From: Aristolochia californica
Lineage: Eukaryota > Streptophyta > Magnoliopsida > Piperales > Aristolochiaceae
Direction of reading: 5' to 3'
Assembly (NCBI GenBank): GCA_029961685.1
Contig: JARWKL010000003.1
Span: 17,850,467-17,914,466 of the forward strand
DNA length: 64,000 nucleotides
This document shows, piece by piece, positions 11,831-23,506 of this stretch. The translations under genes were made by a program, and so were the position numbers. Every line of letters begins with the position of its first letter. Position 1 is the first letter of the stretch. Under the pieces are notes generated by a model. That model was not told the origin of the DNA, ran no database searches, and saw only the letters and a program-made list of their open reading frames with translations.

Positions 11831-12519
11831 TTTTTGACTAGCCCTCTCCACATTCAGTCATTGCCTTACGGGGATTCTTAGGCCTCGCCGGGTACTATCG
11901 GAAGTTCATTCATGATTATTGCCAAATCGCATCTCCTCTCAACAGTTTATTGAAGTGTAATGACTTCACCTGGTCTGACGCAGCTGCCTCCTCCTTTGAT
12001 CAGTTGAAGCACGCATTTGCAATAGCTCCGGTTCTGCAACTTCCCAAATTTGAAGAACCATTTATTATCGAATGTGATGCTTCTGGAGGCAGCATTGGCG
12101 TGGTCTTACAATAGCACGGCCATTCCATTGCATATTTCAGCAGGCACCTAGCCTCACACGACCACAAATTAGCCGCTTATGAATGTGAACTTATCGGCTT
12201 AACCAAAGCCTTTCAACATTGGCGGCCATATCTTTGGGGTTGACACTTCCTTATCTACACATACCACTGTAGCTTGAAGTATTTATTGGAGCAACGCATA
12301 ACCACTTCCCCTGAATAGCATTGGCGTAGTAAACTGATGGGTTTCGATTTTAAGGTGGAATATAAATTGGGCCAACTCAACAAAGGGGTCGATGCCTTAT
12401 CATGCAGGGAGGTGTCGGAGCCACAACTACATGCAATCAATCAACCACGGTTCCTTTTGCTGGATTCACTTCGGGATGAAATTCAAAAAACTCCTGAGCT
12501 TACAGCCTTGTTTCACTAA
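11831..12519 (+). pseudogene. pol: Gypsy-1 connection domain and RNase H
   Basis: The region continues with LRGFLGLAGYYRKFIHDY and FTWSDAAASSFDQLKHAF, then the RNase H fold: FIIECDASGGSIG, IAYFSRHLA, KLAAYECELIGL. The third acidic site reads YTYHCSLKYLL, with Tyr where the family has Asp. It also has at least three in-frame stops (after VLQ, after PYLWG and after TSPE). It ends with DALSCREVSEPQLHA and a stop near 12519. Confidence 0.88.
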
Positions 12520-13041
12520 ATTGAGCAGAACACCATGGACAACAACTGGGCCATCCAAGACCAACTCATAATGTACAAGAATTAGCTTTATTTACATCCT
12601 ACTTCAGCCCTACTCAACACCATCATATCTACATATCACGATAGCACTCATGAAGGCCAACAAAAGACATATTACTGGCTTAGTCATGACTTCTATTGGA
12701 AAGGTATGAAACGCATGATAAATGACTGTGTCTGCATGCCAGGTCTGCCAAAGGAACAAAACTGAATCATTAAGCCCAGCCAGCCTGCTTCAGCCTCTCC
12801 AACTCCCTTCTCAAGTATGGGTGAATGTATCCATGGATTTCATTGATGGTCTCCCGAAGTCCTCGAGTAAATCTATTATATTGGTAGTGGTGGATCGTTT
12901 CTGAAAATATGGTCACTTCCTTCTGTTGTCGCATCCATATATGGCGACCCATGTGGCTCAGATTTTCATGGACCAGATTGTCTACCTTCATGGCTTACCG
13001 AACTCCATCACCAGTGACAGACATGTCGTGTTCGCGAGTAA
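12520..13041 (+). pseudogene. pol: Gypsy-1 integrase, N-terminal half only
   Basis: The H2C2 zinc domain is split by a frameshift: HDSTHEGQQKTYYWL (about 12638-12680) is in one phase, and SACQVCQRNKTE (from 12724) in another. The core begins VWVNVSMDFIDGLPKS with the first catalytic Asp. A stop near 12901 follows, then a frame change to QIVYLHGLPNSITSDRHVVF with the second Asp. At about 13042 the sequence jumps directly to the chromodomain linker. Comparison with Gypsy-3 shows about 0.65 kb missing, including the catalytic Glu. Confidence 0.88.
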
Positions 13042-13234
13042 CATTAGAGGATGGTCGTGGTCTACCCACTCCAGCTCATGTTTTGCAAGCTCGCCGAGTC
13101 CATGGCTCATGGGACATTTTAGTCCATTGGGCTAAGATGGACCCTGTTCAAGCCTCCTGGGAACCGTTAGACGCATTCTGTGCACTCTACCCCAACTTTG
13201 AGCTTGTGGACAAGCTCTTCTCTAGGAGGGGTGA
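13042..13234 (+). pseudogene. pol: Gypsy-1 chromodomain remnant and purine tract
   Basis: LEDGRGLPTPAHVLQARRV leads into a chromodomain-like module, WDILVHWAKMDPVQASWEPL ending DAFCALYPNFELVDKLF. Chromovirus chromodomains direct integration to modified chromatin. The same module occurs in Gypsy-3 (45000-45317). The purine-rich TCTAGGAGGGGTGA (13221-13234) just before the 3' LTR is the polypurine tract. Confidence 0.87.
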
Positions 13235-13620
13235 TGTTATGGACTCCATAGCATCGAGAGTAATTATTAGACGCAGGGGTTAAATTATGTAATTTTCAGG
13301 TTTATGCACTTGCAGGTTTAGATGTAATTTCTTTAAATTTCTTGCACCTTTTTCTTGGCCTTGACTGTGTGCGTCTACCCTAATCCTATCTTATATGGAG
13401 AATGGGCACTGGAATGAGATTAAGCATTGATGAATAGTTTTAGTTGAGAGATCAGATTCACTCTCCCAACGAGGTCCAAGGTGCAAGCTTCCATCGAAAG
13501 CTTCGTTAACCTCAACAATAGGGCATTCCAAAAATCCCAAACCTTCCTCAAGGACGTCTTCCAATCTAGAACCAAGAGGAGATCGTCGGGTGATTCGATC
13601 CAAGGCAAGGGAGCTTAACA
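13235..13620 (+). repeat. Gypsy-1 3' LTR
   Basis: 386 bp, TGTTATGGACTCCATAGC...GAGCTTAACA, paired with 9165-9550. It is followed by AAATG (13621-13625). Confidence 0.95.
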
Positions 13621-14242
13621 AAATGACATGTGGATTAGGAGTCAACACTCCGTTAAATCCCCCACTCCCCCCATTTTCTGATGTTTTCAAAACCTAATAT
13701 ATAAAAACTAAAAGATTTTTACAATCCCTAAAAATTATAGAGACTTTTTGGAATTACCTCTCTTTGCCTATGCGGATTTCCATTTCAATGTCAAGCTTTG
13801 TTTTAAAATCCAAACTTGAGTTTTTCACTCTCCCTTTTTTCTCTCATAAACAAAAAAAATAAAAAAGAAAAGGCAAATAAATCACAACAAAATTAAAATT
13901 TTAGAGTTTATGTATGCAAAAAATTTAAAACAACAATAAATGTAAGTAAAAAAATTTATCCACACAACACAAACGAGTACCAAAGTTTTGTTAACCATTT
14001 TTGGAAAATTCCACTTGTACATCCCCTAATAGCTTTGAATTTAATAGAAAGAGATTTCTAATTGATCCAAACATGTTTTAAATATGGATATGCATGAACG
14101 AAACATGTTGAAGATGCAAATGACCCAAGGATCCAATACTTTTAAGGAGAAAAACAAATGCTCATTAAATTCAAAAATGAACGTGTGGTGCAATATTTAC
14201 CCAATTCAAACAAGCCATTTTTTTCCCATTTACAAAAAGTTG
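13621..14242. repeat. Satellite array segment, about one monomer
   Basis: The satellite resumes in exact phase after Gypsy-1 (AAATGACATGTGGATTAGG). It runs to AAAAAGTTG, where solo LTR-1 is inserted. It carries the standard landmarks, including ACAAACGAGTACCAAAG near 13970. Confidence 0.95.
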
Positions 14243-14693
14243 TGCTATGGACTCCATAGCATCACGAGTTATCCACAGTCATAGGAATTAAATTATGTCA
14301 GTTTACTTTTAATATAATTTTATTTGGTTTGGTTTGGTTTAGTTTGGTTTAGTTTGGTTTGGTTTGGTTTAGATGTAATGTGGCGTGAACCAATTGACCC
14401 ATGGGTCTATTTTGTATTTCCGTCCTCAACTCTATTTATGGGGACGTCAAGGTGGAAAAAAAACCAAGTATTGAGAAATTCGAATTAAACAGGTCAGATT
14501 CTCCCTCAGAAGCCTAGGTCGGATTCTCCCTCTAAGGTCCAGGTCAAGCTTCCTTCAAAGCTCAATCATTCCATTCCTATTTCCATAATTCCACGTTCAA
14601 GGAACAAGAATCCTCTTCCAACGTCAAGAATCAATATGAAGGGAAGAGAGGAAAGAAGGGTGACTCAATCCATGGCTTGGGAGGAACCTAACA
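14243..14693 (+). mobile_element. Solo LTR-1 (gypsy type, related to Gypsy-1/Gypsy-3)
   Basis: A 451-bp LTR, TGCTATGGACTCCATAGC...GGAACCTAACA, flanked by AGTTG at 14238-14242 and 14694-14698, with no internal region. Both ends resemble Gypsy-1 and Gypsy-3 LTRs. It contains a TTTGG/TTTAG pentamer microsatellite at about 14322-14371. A solo LTR is the expected product of recombination between the two LTRs of a complete element. Confidence 0.93.
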
Positions 14694-17600
14694 AGTTGAT
14701 CTAACAACCATACATCACTATAAAGTAATTGATCTTGAGTAACGAGTTGTATATTTGTAAGAAATGACTTGTGGAATAGGAGCCAAAACTCAATTAAATA
14801 CCCCGCTCCCCCCTTTTTTGCTGTTTGCAAAACCTAATATATAAAAATGAAAACTGTTTTACAATCCCTAAAAATTACATAGACTTTTTGGAATTATCTC
14901 TCTCTGAATTTGTTTCCATTTTAGATGTCAAGTACTGATTTAAAATTGAAACTTGACTTTTTCACTCTCCCATTGTTCTCCAATAAACAAAAAAAGATAA
15001 GGGAAATAGAATGCAGCAAAATGAAAACTTTAGATTTTATGTATGCAAAAAAAATGAAACAATAATAAAAGAAAGTAAAGAAAATTTATCCACACCCCAT
15101 AAACAAACACCAAAGTTTTGTTATCCGTGTTTACCAAAATCCACTAGTACAACCCCTAATAGCTTGAAATTTTCTAAGAAAGTGATTTAAGTATGGATAT
15201 GCATGCATGAAACATGTTGAAGATTCAAATGACCCATGGATTAAATAATTTGAAGGAGAACAACAAATTCTTATTAAATTCACAAGTGAACGTGCTGTGA
15301 GATATTTACACGATCCAAACAAGCCATACTTTACCCATTCACAAAAATTTGATCTAACGATTATAGATCACCGTAAAGTGTTTGATCATGAGTAATGAGC
15401 TATATTTTGTAAGAAATGACTTGTGGATTAGGACTCAACACACAGTTAAACCCCCCGATCCCCCCTTATTCTGAGGTTTGCAAAACCTAATATATAAAAA
15501 TTAAAAGAGTTTTACAATCCCTAAAAATTATAAAGACTTTTTGGAATTATCTCTCTCTGCATTTGTGCAATTCCATTTTAGATGTCAATTTTTGTTTTAA
15601 AATCGAAACTTGAGTTTTTCTCTCTCCCTTTATTCTCTCATAAACAAAAAAATAGAAAAGGCAAATAGATGACAAAAAAATGAAAATTTTAGAGTTTATG
15701 TATGCATAAAATTTAAAACAATAAAAATGTAAGCAAAGAAAATTTATCCACACACCACAAACAAACACCAAAGTATTGTTATCCATGTTTTGGAAATTCC
15801 ACTAGTACAACCCCTAATAGCTTGGAATTTTATTAGAAATATATTTCTAATTGATCCTAACATGTTTTAAGTATGAATATGCATGTACTAAACTTGTTGA
15901 AGATGCAAATGTCCATAGGAGCAAGGACTTTTAAGGAGAACAACAAATTCTCATTAAATTCTCATTAAATTCTCAAGTGAACGTGCGGTGGGATATTTAC
16001 CCGATAAAAACAAGCCATATTTTGCCCATTCACAAAAAGTTGATCTAACAATCATAGATCACTTTAAAAGTGATTGATCATGAGTCATGAGCTATATCTT
16101 TGTAGGAAATTACTTGTGGATTAGGAGTCAACTCTAAGTTAAATCCCCCACTCCCCCCTTTTTCCATGTTTGCAAAACAAAATATAAAAAAAGTAAAAGA
16201 GTTTTACAATCCCTAAAAATTACAGAGACTTTTTGGAATTATCTTTCTCTATATTTTTGTATTTCCATTTTAGATGTCATGTTTTATTTTAAAGTTCAAA
16301 CTTGAGTTTTTCACTCTCCCTTTTTTCCCTCGTAAATAAAAAAAGTTAGGCAAATAGATCGCAACAAAATGAAAATTTTAGAGTTTATGTATGCAAAAAA
16401 ATTGAAACCAAAATAAATGTAAGTAAAGAAAATTTATCCACACACCTAAAACGAACACAAAAGTTTTGTTATCCATGTTTGGAAAAATCCACTAGTACAA
16501 TCCCTAATAGCTTGGAATTTTACAAGAAAGAGATTTCTAATTGATCCTAACATGTTTTAAGTATGAATATGCATGCACAAAACATGTTGAAGATGCAAAT
16601 GACCCAAGGATCCAACACTTTAAGGAGAACAACAAATGCTCATTATATTCTCAAGAGAATGTATGGTGGGATGTTTACTCGATCCAAACAAGCCATTTGT
16701 TTCCCATTTACAAAAAGTTAATCTAACAATAATAGATCACTGTAAAGTGATTGATCATGACTAACAACCTATATTTTTGTAAGAAATGACTTGTGGATTA
16801 AGAGTCAACACTTAGTGAAACCCCTTGCTCCCCCCTTTTTCCGATGTTTGCAAAACATAATCTATAAAAACTAAAAGATTTTTACAATCCCCAAAAATTA
16901 CAGAGACTTTTTGGACTTATCTCATTCTGTATTTGTGCATTTCTATTTTTTATGTCAAGTTTTGTACGAAAAACCAAACTTGAGTTTTTCACTCTCCCTT
17001 TTTTGCCTCGTAAACAAAAATAGGTAAGGCAAATAGATTGCAATAAAATAAAAAAATTTGAGCTAATTTTTGCAAAAAAAAAAAAAAAAAAAATTTAAGT
17101 AAATAAAATTTATCCACATACCTCAAACAAACACCAAAGTTTTGTTATCCATGTTTGGGAAATTCCACTAGTACAACCTCTAATAGCTTGGAATTTTAAA
17201 AGAAGGAGATTTCTAGTTGATCCTAACAAGTTTTAAATATGGATATGCATGCGAGAAGCATGTTGAAGATGCAAATGACCCAAGGATCGAAGACGTTTAA
17301 GTAAAACAACAAATGCTCATTAAATTATCAAGTGAATGAGCAGTGGGATATTTACCCGATCAAAACAAACCATTTTTTTCCCAATTACAAAAAGTTGATC
17401 TAACAATCATAGATCCCTATAAAGTGATTGATCATGAGTAACAAGCTATATTTTTGTAAGAAATGACTTATGGATTAAGAGTCAACACTCAGTTAAAGCC
17501 CCCGCTCCCCCTTTTTTTTAAAGTTTTTGAAACCTAATATATAAAAATAAAGAAGTTTTACAATCCCTAAAAATTACAAAGACTTTTTGGAATTATCTCT

Positions 17601-20090
17601 CTCTGCATTTGTGCATTTCCAACGTAGATGTCAAGTTTTGTTTTAAAATCCAAACTTGAGTTTTTCACTCTCGCTTTTTTATCTCATAAAAAAAAAGATA
17701 AGGCAAATAGATCACAAAAAAATGAAAATTTAAGAGTTTATGAATGAAAAAAAATTAAAACAACAATAAATGTAAGAAAAAAAATTTATCCACTCACCAC
17801 AAACTAACACCAAAGTTTTGTTATCCATGTTTGGGAAATTCCACTAGTACAACCCCTAAGCTTGGAAATTTACAAGGAAGAGATTTATAATTGATCCTAA
17901 CATGTTTTACGTATGGAAATGCATGCACGAAACTTGTTGAAAATGCAAATGACCCAAGGATCCAAGACTTTTAAGGAGAACAACAAATTCACATTAAATT
18001 CTCAATGAACGTGCGGTGGGATATTTACCTGATCCAAACAAGCCATTTATTTCCCATTCACAAAATGTTGATCTAACAATCATAGTCACTATAAATTGAT
18101 GGATCATCAGTCACGAGCTATATTTTTGAAAGAAATGACTTGTGGATTAGGAGTCAACTCTCAGTTAAATCTCCTACTCCCCCATTTTTTCGATGTTCGC
18201 AAAACCTAATATATAAAAACTAAAAGAGTTTTAAAATTTCTAAAATGACTTGTGAATTAGGAGTCAACACTCAGTTAAATCCCCTCCTTGCCCTTTTTTT
18301 ATGTTTTCAAAACTTAATATATAAAAAATAAAAGAGTTTTACTTTCCCTAAAATTTACAGAGACTTTTTGGAATTATCTCTTTCTACATTTGTGAATTTC
18401 CATTTTTTATGTCAAGTTTTGTTTTAAAATTCAAACATGAGTTTTCACTCTCCCTTTTTTCTCCCATAAACAAAAAAATAAAAGGCAAATAGATCGCAAC
18501 AAAAAGAAAATTTTAGAGCTTATGTATGCAAAAAAATTATAATAAAATAAATTTAAGATAAAAAATGTATGCACACACCACAAACGAACACCAAAGTTTT
18601 GTTCTCCTTGTTTGGGAAATTCCACTAGTACAACCCCTAATAGCTTGGAATTTTATAAGAAAGCGATTTCTAATTGATCCTAACATGTTTTAAATATGGA
18701 TATGCATGCACAAAACATGTTGAAAATGCAAATGTCCTATGGATCCAAAACTTTTAAGGAGAACAACAAATCCATATTTACCCAATCCAAACAATCCAAA
18801 CAAGCCATTTTTTACTCGTTTACAAAAAGTTGATCTAACAATCATAGATCACTATAAAGTGATTGGTCATGAGTAACGAGTTATATTTGTGTAAGAAATG
18901 ACTTGTTGATTAGGTGTCAACACTAAGTTAAATCCCCCGCTCTCCCCCTTTTTCCTATATTTGCAAAACCTACTATATAAAAACTAAAAGAGTTTTACAA
19001 TCCCTAAAAATTAGAGAGACTTTTTGGAATTATCTTTCTCTGCATTAGTGCATTTCTATTTTAGATGTCAAGTTTTGTTTTAAAATCCAAACATGAGTTT
19101 TTCACTCTCCCTTTTTTCTCACATAAACCAAAAAAGATAGGGCAAATAGATCATGACAAAATGAATATTTTAGACTTGATGCATGCAAAACATTTTGAAA
19201 CAATAATAAGTGTAAGTAAATAAAATTTACGCACACACAAAAAATGAACGCCAAAGTTTTGTTGTCCATGTTTGGCAAATTCCACAAGTACATCCTCTAA
19301 TAGGTTAGAATTTTATATGAAAGAGATTTCTAATTGATCCTAACATGTTTTAAATATGGATATGCTTGCACAAAAAATGTTGAAGATGAAAATGACCCAA
19401 GGATTCATGACTTATAAGGAGAACAACGAATGCTCATTAAATTCTCAACTGAGCGGGAGGTGGGATATTTACCCTATCCAAACAAGCCATTTACAAAAAT
19501 TTGATCTAACAATCATAAATCCTTGTATAGTGATTGATCATGAGTAACGAGCTATATTTTTTTTAGAAATGACTTGTGGAGTAGGAGTCAACACTCAGTT
19601 AAATCCCTTGCTCCCCCCTTTTTCTGATGTTTGCAAAACCTAATATGTAAAAACTAAAAGATTTTTACAATCCCTAAAGATTATAGAGATTTTTTGGAAT
19701 AATCTCTTTGTGCATTTGTGCTTTTCCATTTTAGATGTCAAGTTTAGTTTTAAAATTCAAACTTGAGTTTTTTACTTTCCCTTTTTTCTCTCATAAACAA
19801 AAAAAAGATTAGGCAAATAGATCACAACAAAATTAAAATTTTAGAGGTTATGTATGCAAAAAATTTAACATGATAATAAGTGTAAGTAAAGAAAATTTAT
19901 CCACACACCACAAACGAACAACAATGTTTTGTTATCCCTGTTCGGGCAAATCCACTAGTACAAGAATTTTAAAAGAAAGAGATTTCTAATTTATCCTAAC
20001 ATGTTTTAAATATGGATATGCATGCGCAAAACATGTTGAAGATGCAAATGACCAGAAGATCCAAGACTTTTAAGGAGAAAAAATGCTCAT
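14694..20090. repeat. Satellite array segment, about 8 monomers
   Basis: In-phase continuation of the array after solo LTR-1. Landmark CACAC-ACAAACRAACACC recurs near 15100, 15750, 16440, 17125, 17795, 18575, 19235 and 19900, giving a period of about 650-690 bp. A local 111-bp partial duplication (the AAATGACTTGTG...AACTAAAAGAG part) lies at about 18130-18350. An A-run of about 20 bases lies near 17070. It breaks off at GCTCAT (20090), where NA-1 begins. Confidence 0.95.
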
Positions 20091-20483
20091 TGTTGAATTT
20101 ATGGAAAAGTGAAATACTTCATTGACATCAATAACTTGTTATAATCAGAGTACATGAACCTCTATTTATAATAGAGGAAGGTAGTAGAGTCCAATTACAA
20201 TAAAACTACCCTTGTCCCAATTACACCCAAACTCTAACACTTAAAGATAAGTCCTAACATAATTAAATAACTAAATATAGATAAAAGACAAACTTAACTC
20301 AAACTAAAACTCTTCTTTGACGTGACCATAAGATAAGATACTTTTGTGAGTCCTTCTTGATCTTCCAACTGTTGTGATAAGGATGTCAGCTCATGGTGAT
20401 CATTGAGGGTCCTACATCTTATGGGCTTGGGCCTATCTTGTGGGCATTCCTTGGTCATGTGGGTTTGAGCTAATCTTCCCACA
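20091..20483 (-). repeat. NA-1 LTR (3' LTR of a minus-strand element)
   Basis: It is the reverse complement of the LTRs of NA-2 and NA-3. On the plus strand it begins TGTTGAATTTATGG and ends ATCTTCCCACA. CTCCCCCTCAAG, the complement of the purine tract, follows. No second LTR of this element is visible downstream, so the element is incomplete. Confidence 0.88.
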
Positions 20484-21389
20484 CTCCCCCTCAAGTTGGG
20501 GGTGAGAGAACAATATGAACTCCCAGCTTGTGCAAATGATGCATAGAATATTTTTGTATAAAATGACACATCTTCTAATATGGCTTCATCTCCCAACATT
20601 CCCCCTCATGTTGTAGCGTCCTTCCATGAGGCCCTGTGGCATTATAAAAGTGAGAGTAAAAATCACTCCTAGCAGGTATGCCATTGATTCGTACTCCAGT
20701 CCTAATGTTGGATGTAGGGCACACTCCATCTTCTATCGGTAGTGTGTCTATCTGCATTGCTTTGAAGTGTCCACCACCGTGTCCCTCCATAGGACAACTA
20801 CTCTCAAGTGGTAGGAGACATAAAAGCCATTACAGGGGGGAATAGCATAGATGTAATAAGAAGTTTCTCCATCATGGTTTCCCAATGTGATATATAACAC
20901 GAAAGAGAACCCAAGAAATAATGTCCCCAAAGAGACATAATAGCAGCAACTGTATATAACATGACCATCTTCCAACACATATAACACGAACCAAATAATA
21001 AACTTTGTAAGAGAACCCATGAAATAATCTGATATAAAAATTTCTTCTTAGATGCACCAACTTCATCTTTTGTGCTCCCTCTTTCTTGAATATTTTTGTC
21101 ACATAAACTTCTCCACAACATAAGGAATAAAATACCTCTTTCTTATACTTCTTGTACTTCTCCCCCTCAAGCTGGGAGGTAATGACAATGATCCCAACTT
21201 GAACATAATTTCATAGATGTATCAATAAGCCAAAATAACAATGATGTATTAAAAATCTTTCAAACCAGGGAGAAGTGAGATATTTTCCTGATATATCAAC
21301 TCAAAAAGTGACGCAAACAATTGGCATAAATTCAAATTTTTCATTACTACAGAATACCAACATGACCTTTGATTCTTCCAATTCGAATA
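20484..21389 (-). mobile_element. NA-1 internal region, 3' part
   Basis: Reverse-complement homology to the 3' internal half of NA-3 (about 53085-54199). It includes the purine-tract copies (CTCCCCCTCAAGTTGG; CTCCCCCTCAAGCTGGG near 21161), the tract ACTCTCAAGTGGTAGGAG and one unit of the minisatellite that is expanded in NA-3. Homology ends sharply near 21389 at ATTCGAATA. Beyond that lies the Myb/SANT-like sequence instead of the rest of the element. No gag or pol is present. Confidence 0.85.
20804..21121 (-). CDS. NA-family conserved small open frame (copy 1)
   Basis: An open frame from an ATG at 21121 reads MLWRSLCDKNIQERGST, KDEVGASKKKFLYQIISW and VLLQSLLFGSCY. Similar frames of 76-85 residues occur at the matching place in NA-3 (53315-53572) and NA-2 (56844-57074). 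I recognise no domain. The shared reading may simply reflect common ancestry of the nucleotide sequence. The three copies diverge in frame after about residue 45, which argues against strong protein-level constraint. Confidence 0.25.
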   Translation of the reverse strand: MLWRSLCDKNIQERGSTKDEVGASKKKFLYQIISWVLLQSLLFGSCYMCWKMVMLYTVAAIMSLWGHYFLGSLSCYISHWETMMEKLLITSMLFPPVMAFMSPTT

Positions 21390-21614
21390 CTTCCATGATC
21401 TTGTTCGATTCTTGAGCTGCTCAACAATTTTTTTATTAGTTGTGTCTTCATTGAACCTATTGACACAGTCCAAATATACTTCATGCTTCCAAACCCCATT
21501 GGGCATCCTGTTCCCCATATTGACTTGCTCAACCAAAAGATCGAGCATTTTGTTGTCATCATCGAAGGTCCAAATGTCATATGATCGAGGAGTTTGTTGT
21601 CTTCTTCCAGCCAT
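21390..21614 (-). pseudogene. Myb/SANT-like DNA-binding domain fragment
   Basis: Starting at the ATG at 21612-21614, the first 75 residues match a plant Myb/SANT-like (Myb_DNA-bind_3) domain: WTFDDDNKMLDLLVEQVNMG around residues 15-34, WKHEVYLDCVNRFNED around 42-57 and VEQLKNRTRSWK around 64-75. This class includes the DNA-binding partner protein of PIF/Harbinger transposons and L10-interacting host proteins. At about residue 75 the frame runs straight into antisense NA-1 sequence and stays open to 21249, so the ORF is a chimera. The C-terminal part of the original gene is missing. Confidence 0.72.
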
Positions 21615-21730
21615 TTATAATCTAAATCCGAGATGGTCCTCATTGAATTTTTTTTTATCAGACAACCGTTACCCGTCGTAGTAACTAGGGACACACAAAA
21701 ACACAACCAACAAATAACAAAATATCAAGT
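21615..21730 (-). other. Flank upstream of the Myb/SANT fragment
   Basis: Short sequence between the Myb/SANT ATG (minus strand) and the 298-bp repeats. It may be 5' untranslated or intronic. I see no motif I can name. Confidence 0.4.
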
Positions 21731-22570
21731 GGTGGATATTTATAACACCAAAATCTCCTCACCACATGGCAAGAGCATTCCATAGCACTTCAAACATATT
21801 CAACAACATGCTAAAAAATTTCAAAATTAATCTAACTAATTTCATTGCAGATGACTAGAACAATGCAAAAACAAACTCATGAAGTCCAAATTCACCTAAC
21901 ACCCCTGGTAGAGCCCCATATGACTTCACACTCACTACGAACCGTACATCATCATTGATGGGGGTCGGGTTTCATTGGCTAATGGACTCCCGTGTAGGCG
22001 ACTCAGCCTTGTTTGAATTGGACCATGTGGTGGATATTTATAACTCCAAAATCTCCTTACTACATGGCAAAAACATTCCATAGTACTTCAAACATATTCA
22101 ACAACATTCTAAAATATTTCAAAATTAATCTAACTAATTTTATTGCAGATGACTAGAACAATGCAAAAACAAACTCATGAAGTCCAAATTCACCGAACAC
22201 CCCTAGTAGAGCCCCATATGACTTCACAATCACTACGAACCGTACATCCTCATTGATGGGGGTCGGGCTTCGTTGGATAATGGACGCCCATGTAGGCGAC
22301 TCAGCCTTGTTTGAATTCGACCATGTGGTGGATATTTATAACTCCAAAATCTCCTCACCACATGGTAAAAACATTCCATAGCACTTCAAACATATTCAAC
22401 GACATTCTAAAACATTTCAAAATTACTTGAACTAATTTCATTGTAGATTACTAGACCAATGCAAAAACTAACTCATCAAGTCTAAATTCACCAAACACCC
22501 TTGGTAGAGCCCCATATGACTTCGCAAGCACTACAAACCGTACATCATCAGTCTTGTTTGAACTCGACTA
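21731..22570. repeat. 298-bp tandem repeat, two full copies plus one partial
   Basis: GGTGGATATTTATAAC begins copies at 21731, 22029 and 22327, giving an exact period of 298 bp twice. The third copy lacks part of its right end and passes into the telomere-motif tract. Copies differ by a few per cent. They share TGATGGGGGTCGGG and GTAGGCGACTCAGCC. No open frame spans the units. Confidence 0.92.
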
Positions 22571-23010
22571 AACCCCCAAAATCCTATACCCTAACCGAGA
22601 AACCTACAAATTAAAATAAACCCTAAACCCTAAAGCCTAGTCCTTAAAACCCCTAGCCCCAAACCCTAAACGCTAGTCCTTAAAACCCGTAAAAGTCCCA
22701 AACCCTAAACCCTAAACACTAGACCCTAAACGCCCCAAACCATAAACCCTAGACCTTAAAACCCCTTAAAGCCCCAAACACTAAACCCTAAGAACTTAAA
22801 ACACTATCACCCCAAAAATCGAGAACCCTATTTTTTAAAAAAAAAAAAACATAAACCCTAATTCCAGACCTAAAGACTAAACCCTAGACCTTAAAACCCT
22901 AAAAGTCCCAAACCCCAACTCTAATCCCGAAATTAAACCCTATCAACACGAATTTGAACCCTAAATCCCATAAACCCCAACCCTAAATCCCACAATTAGG
23001 CCACAATCAA
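22571..23010. repeat. Degenerate telomere-like CCCTAAA tract
   Basis: About 440 bp densely filled with ACCCTAAA, AACCCTAA and variants such as CCTTAAAACCC, interspersed with other sequence. The motif matches the plant telomere repeat on this strand, but the array is irregular and interrupted, so it is an interstitial or telobox-like tract and not a telomere end. Confidence 0.85.
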
Positions 23011-23506
23011 GATAAATTACACACAAAAATTAAAATTAACTCAAATACAACACTAAATTAGTTGAAAAAAAAATTAGGGCTTCGGCTTACCTTCTGAAAT
23101 TTGGGGGAAATCACCGACGAATGGGGAAATGTAAGCCCAATGGAAGAAATCGATGCCTAATTGTCGAAAATCGAAGAAGATTGAAGGAAATTGAAACCGG
23201 AATAGGTTAAATCAAAGGAAATCGGGGGAGGAGGCAAGAGAAGAGCAAGAACGGGAATGGAGAGGGAGGTCGAGAGTGAGAAGAGATGGAGGCCTAGAGG
23301 GAAAAGAGAGAGGGAGACGAGAGAGGGAAAAGGAAGAGAAAGGCCGAGAGAGAAAGAGACAAGAGAGGGAGATGGGGCAAAAATGAGAAATAACAAGAGA
23401 AAGTAGAGGGAGCAGAGAACGAAGACGAGAGCCAGTAGAGGGAGCAGAGAGAGCAAAAACGAGAGAGAGGAGAGGAGAAGAAGAAATGAGCGGGATTTTT
23501 CGTTTC
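23011..23506. other. Purine-rich (GA) tract and flank
   Basis: From about 23220 to 23490 the plus strand is almost purely A and G (GAGAGGGAGG-like). The minus strand therefore gives artificial Ser/Leu/Pro/Phe-rich open frames. A GGCTTACCTTCTGAAATTTG stretch near 23083 could be an exon-intron boundary on the minus strand, but I cannot prove it. It lies on the 5' side of the Myb/SANT fragment. Confidence 0.6.

Larger units (their letters stand above)
9165..13620 (+). mobile_element. Gypsy-1: full-length decayed chromovirus-type Ty3/gypsy element
   Basis: Two 386-bp LTRs (9165-9550 and 13235-13620), TG...CA, with TSD AAATG at 9160-9164 and 13621-13625. The order gag, protease, RT, RNase H, integrase, chromodomain is that of plant chromoviruses. 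The small size (4.46 kb) and short LTRs would fit a Reina-like lineage, which is an inference. By eye the LTRs differ at about 40 of 386 positions (about 10%), the oldest-looking well-aligned pair in the window. It has several stops and frameshifts, and the C-terminal half of the integrase core is deleted. Confidence 0.96.

Noticed and set aside
22571..23010. True telomere or chromosome end.
   Set aside because: The CCCTAAA units are irregular, interrupted and followed by more transposon and satellite sequence.
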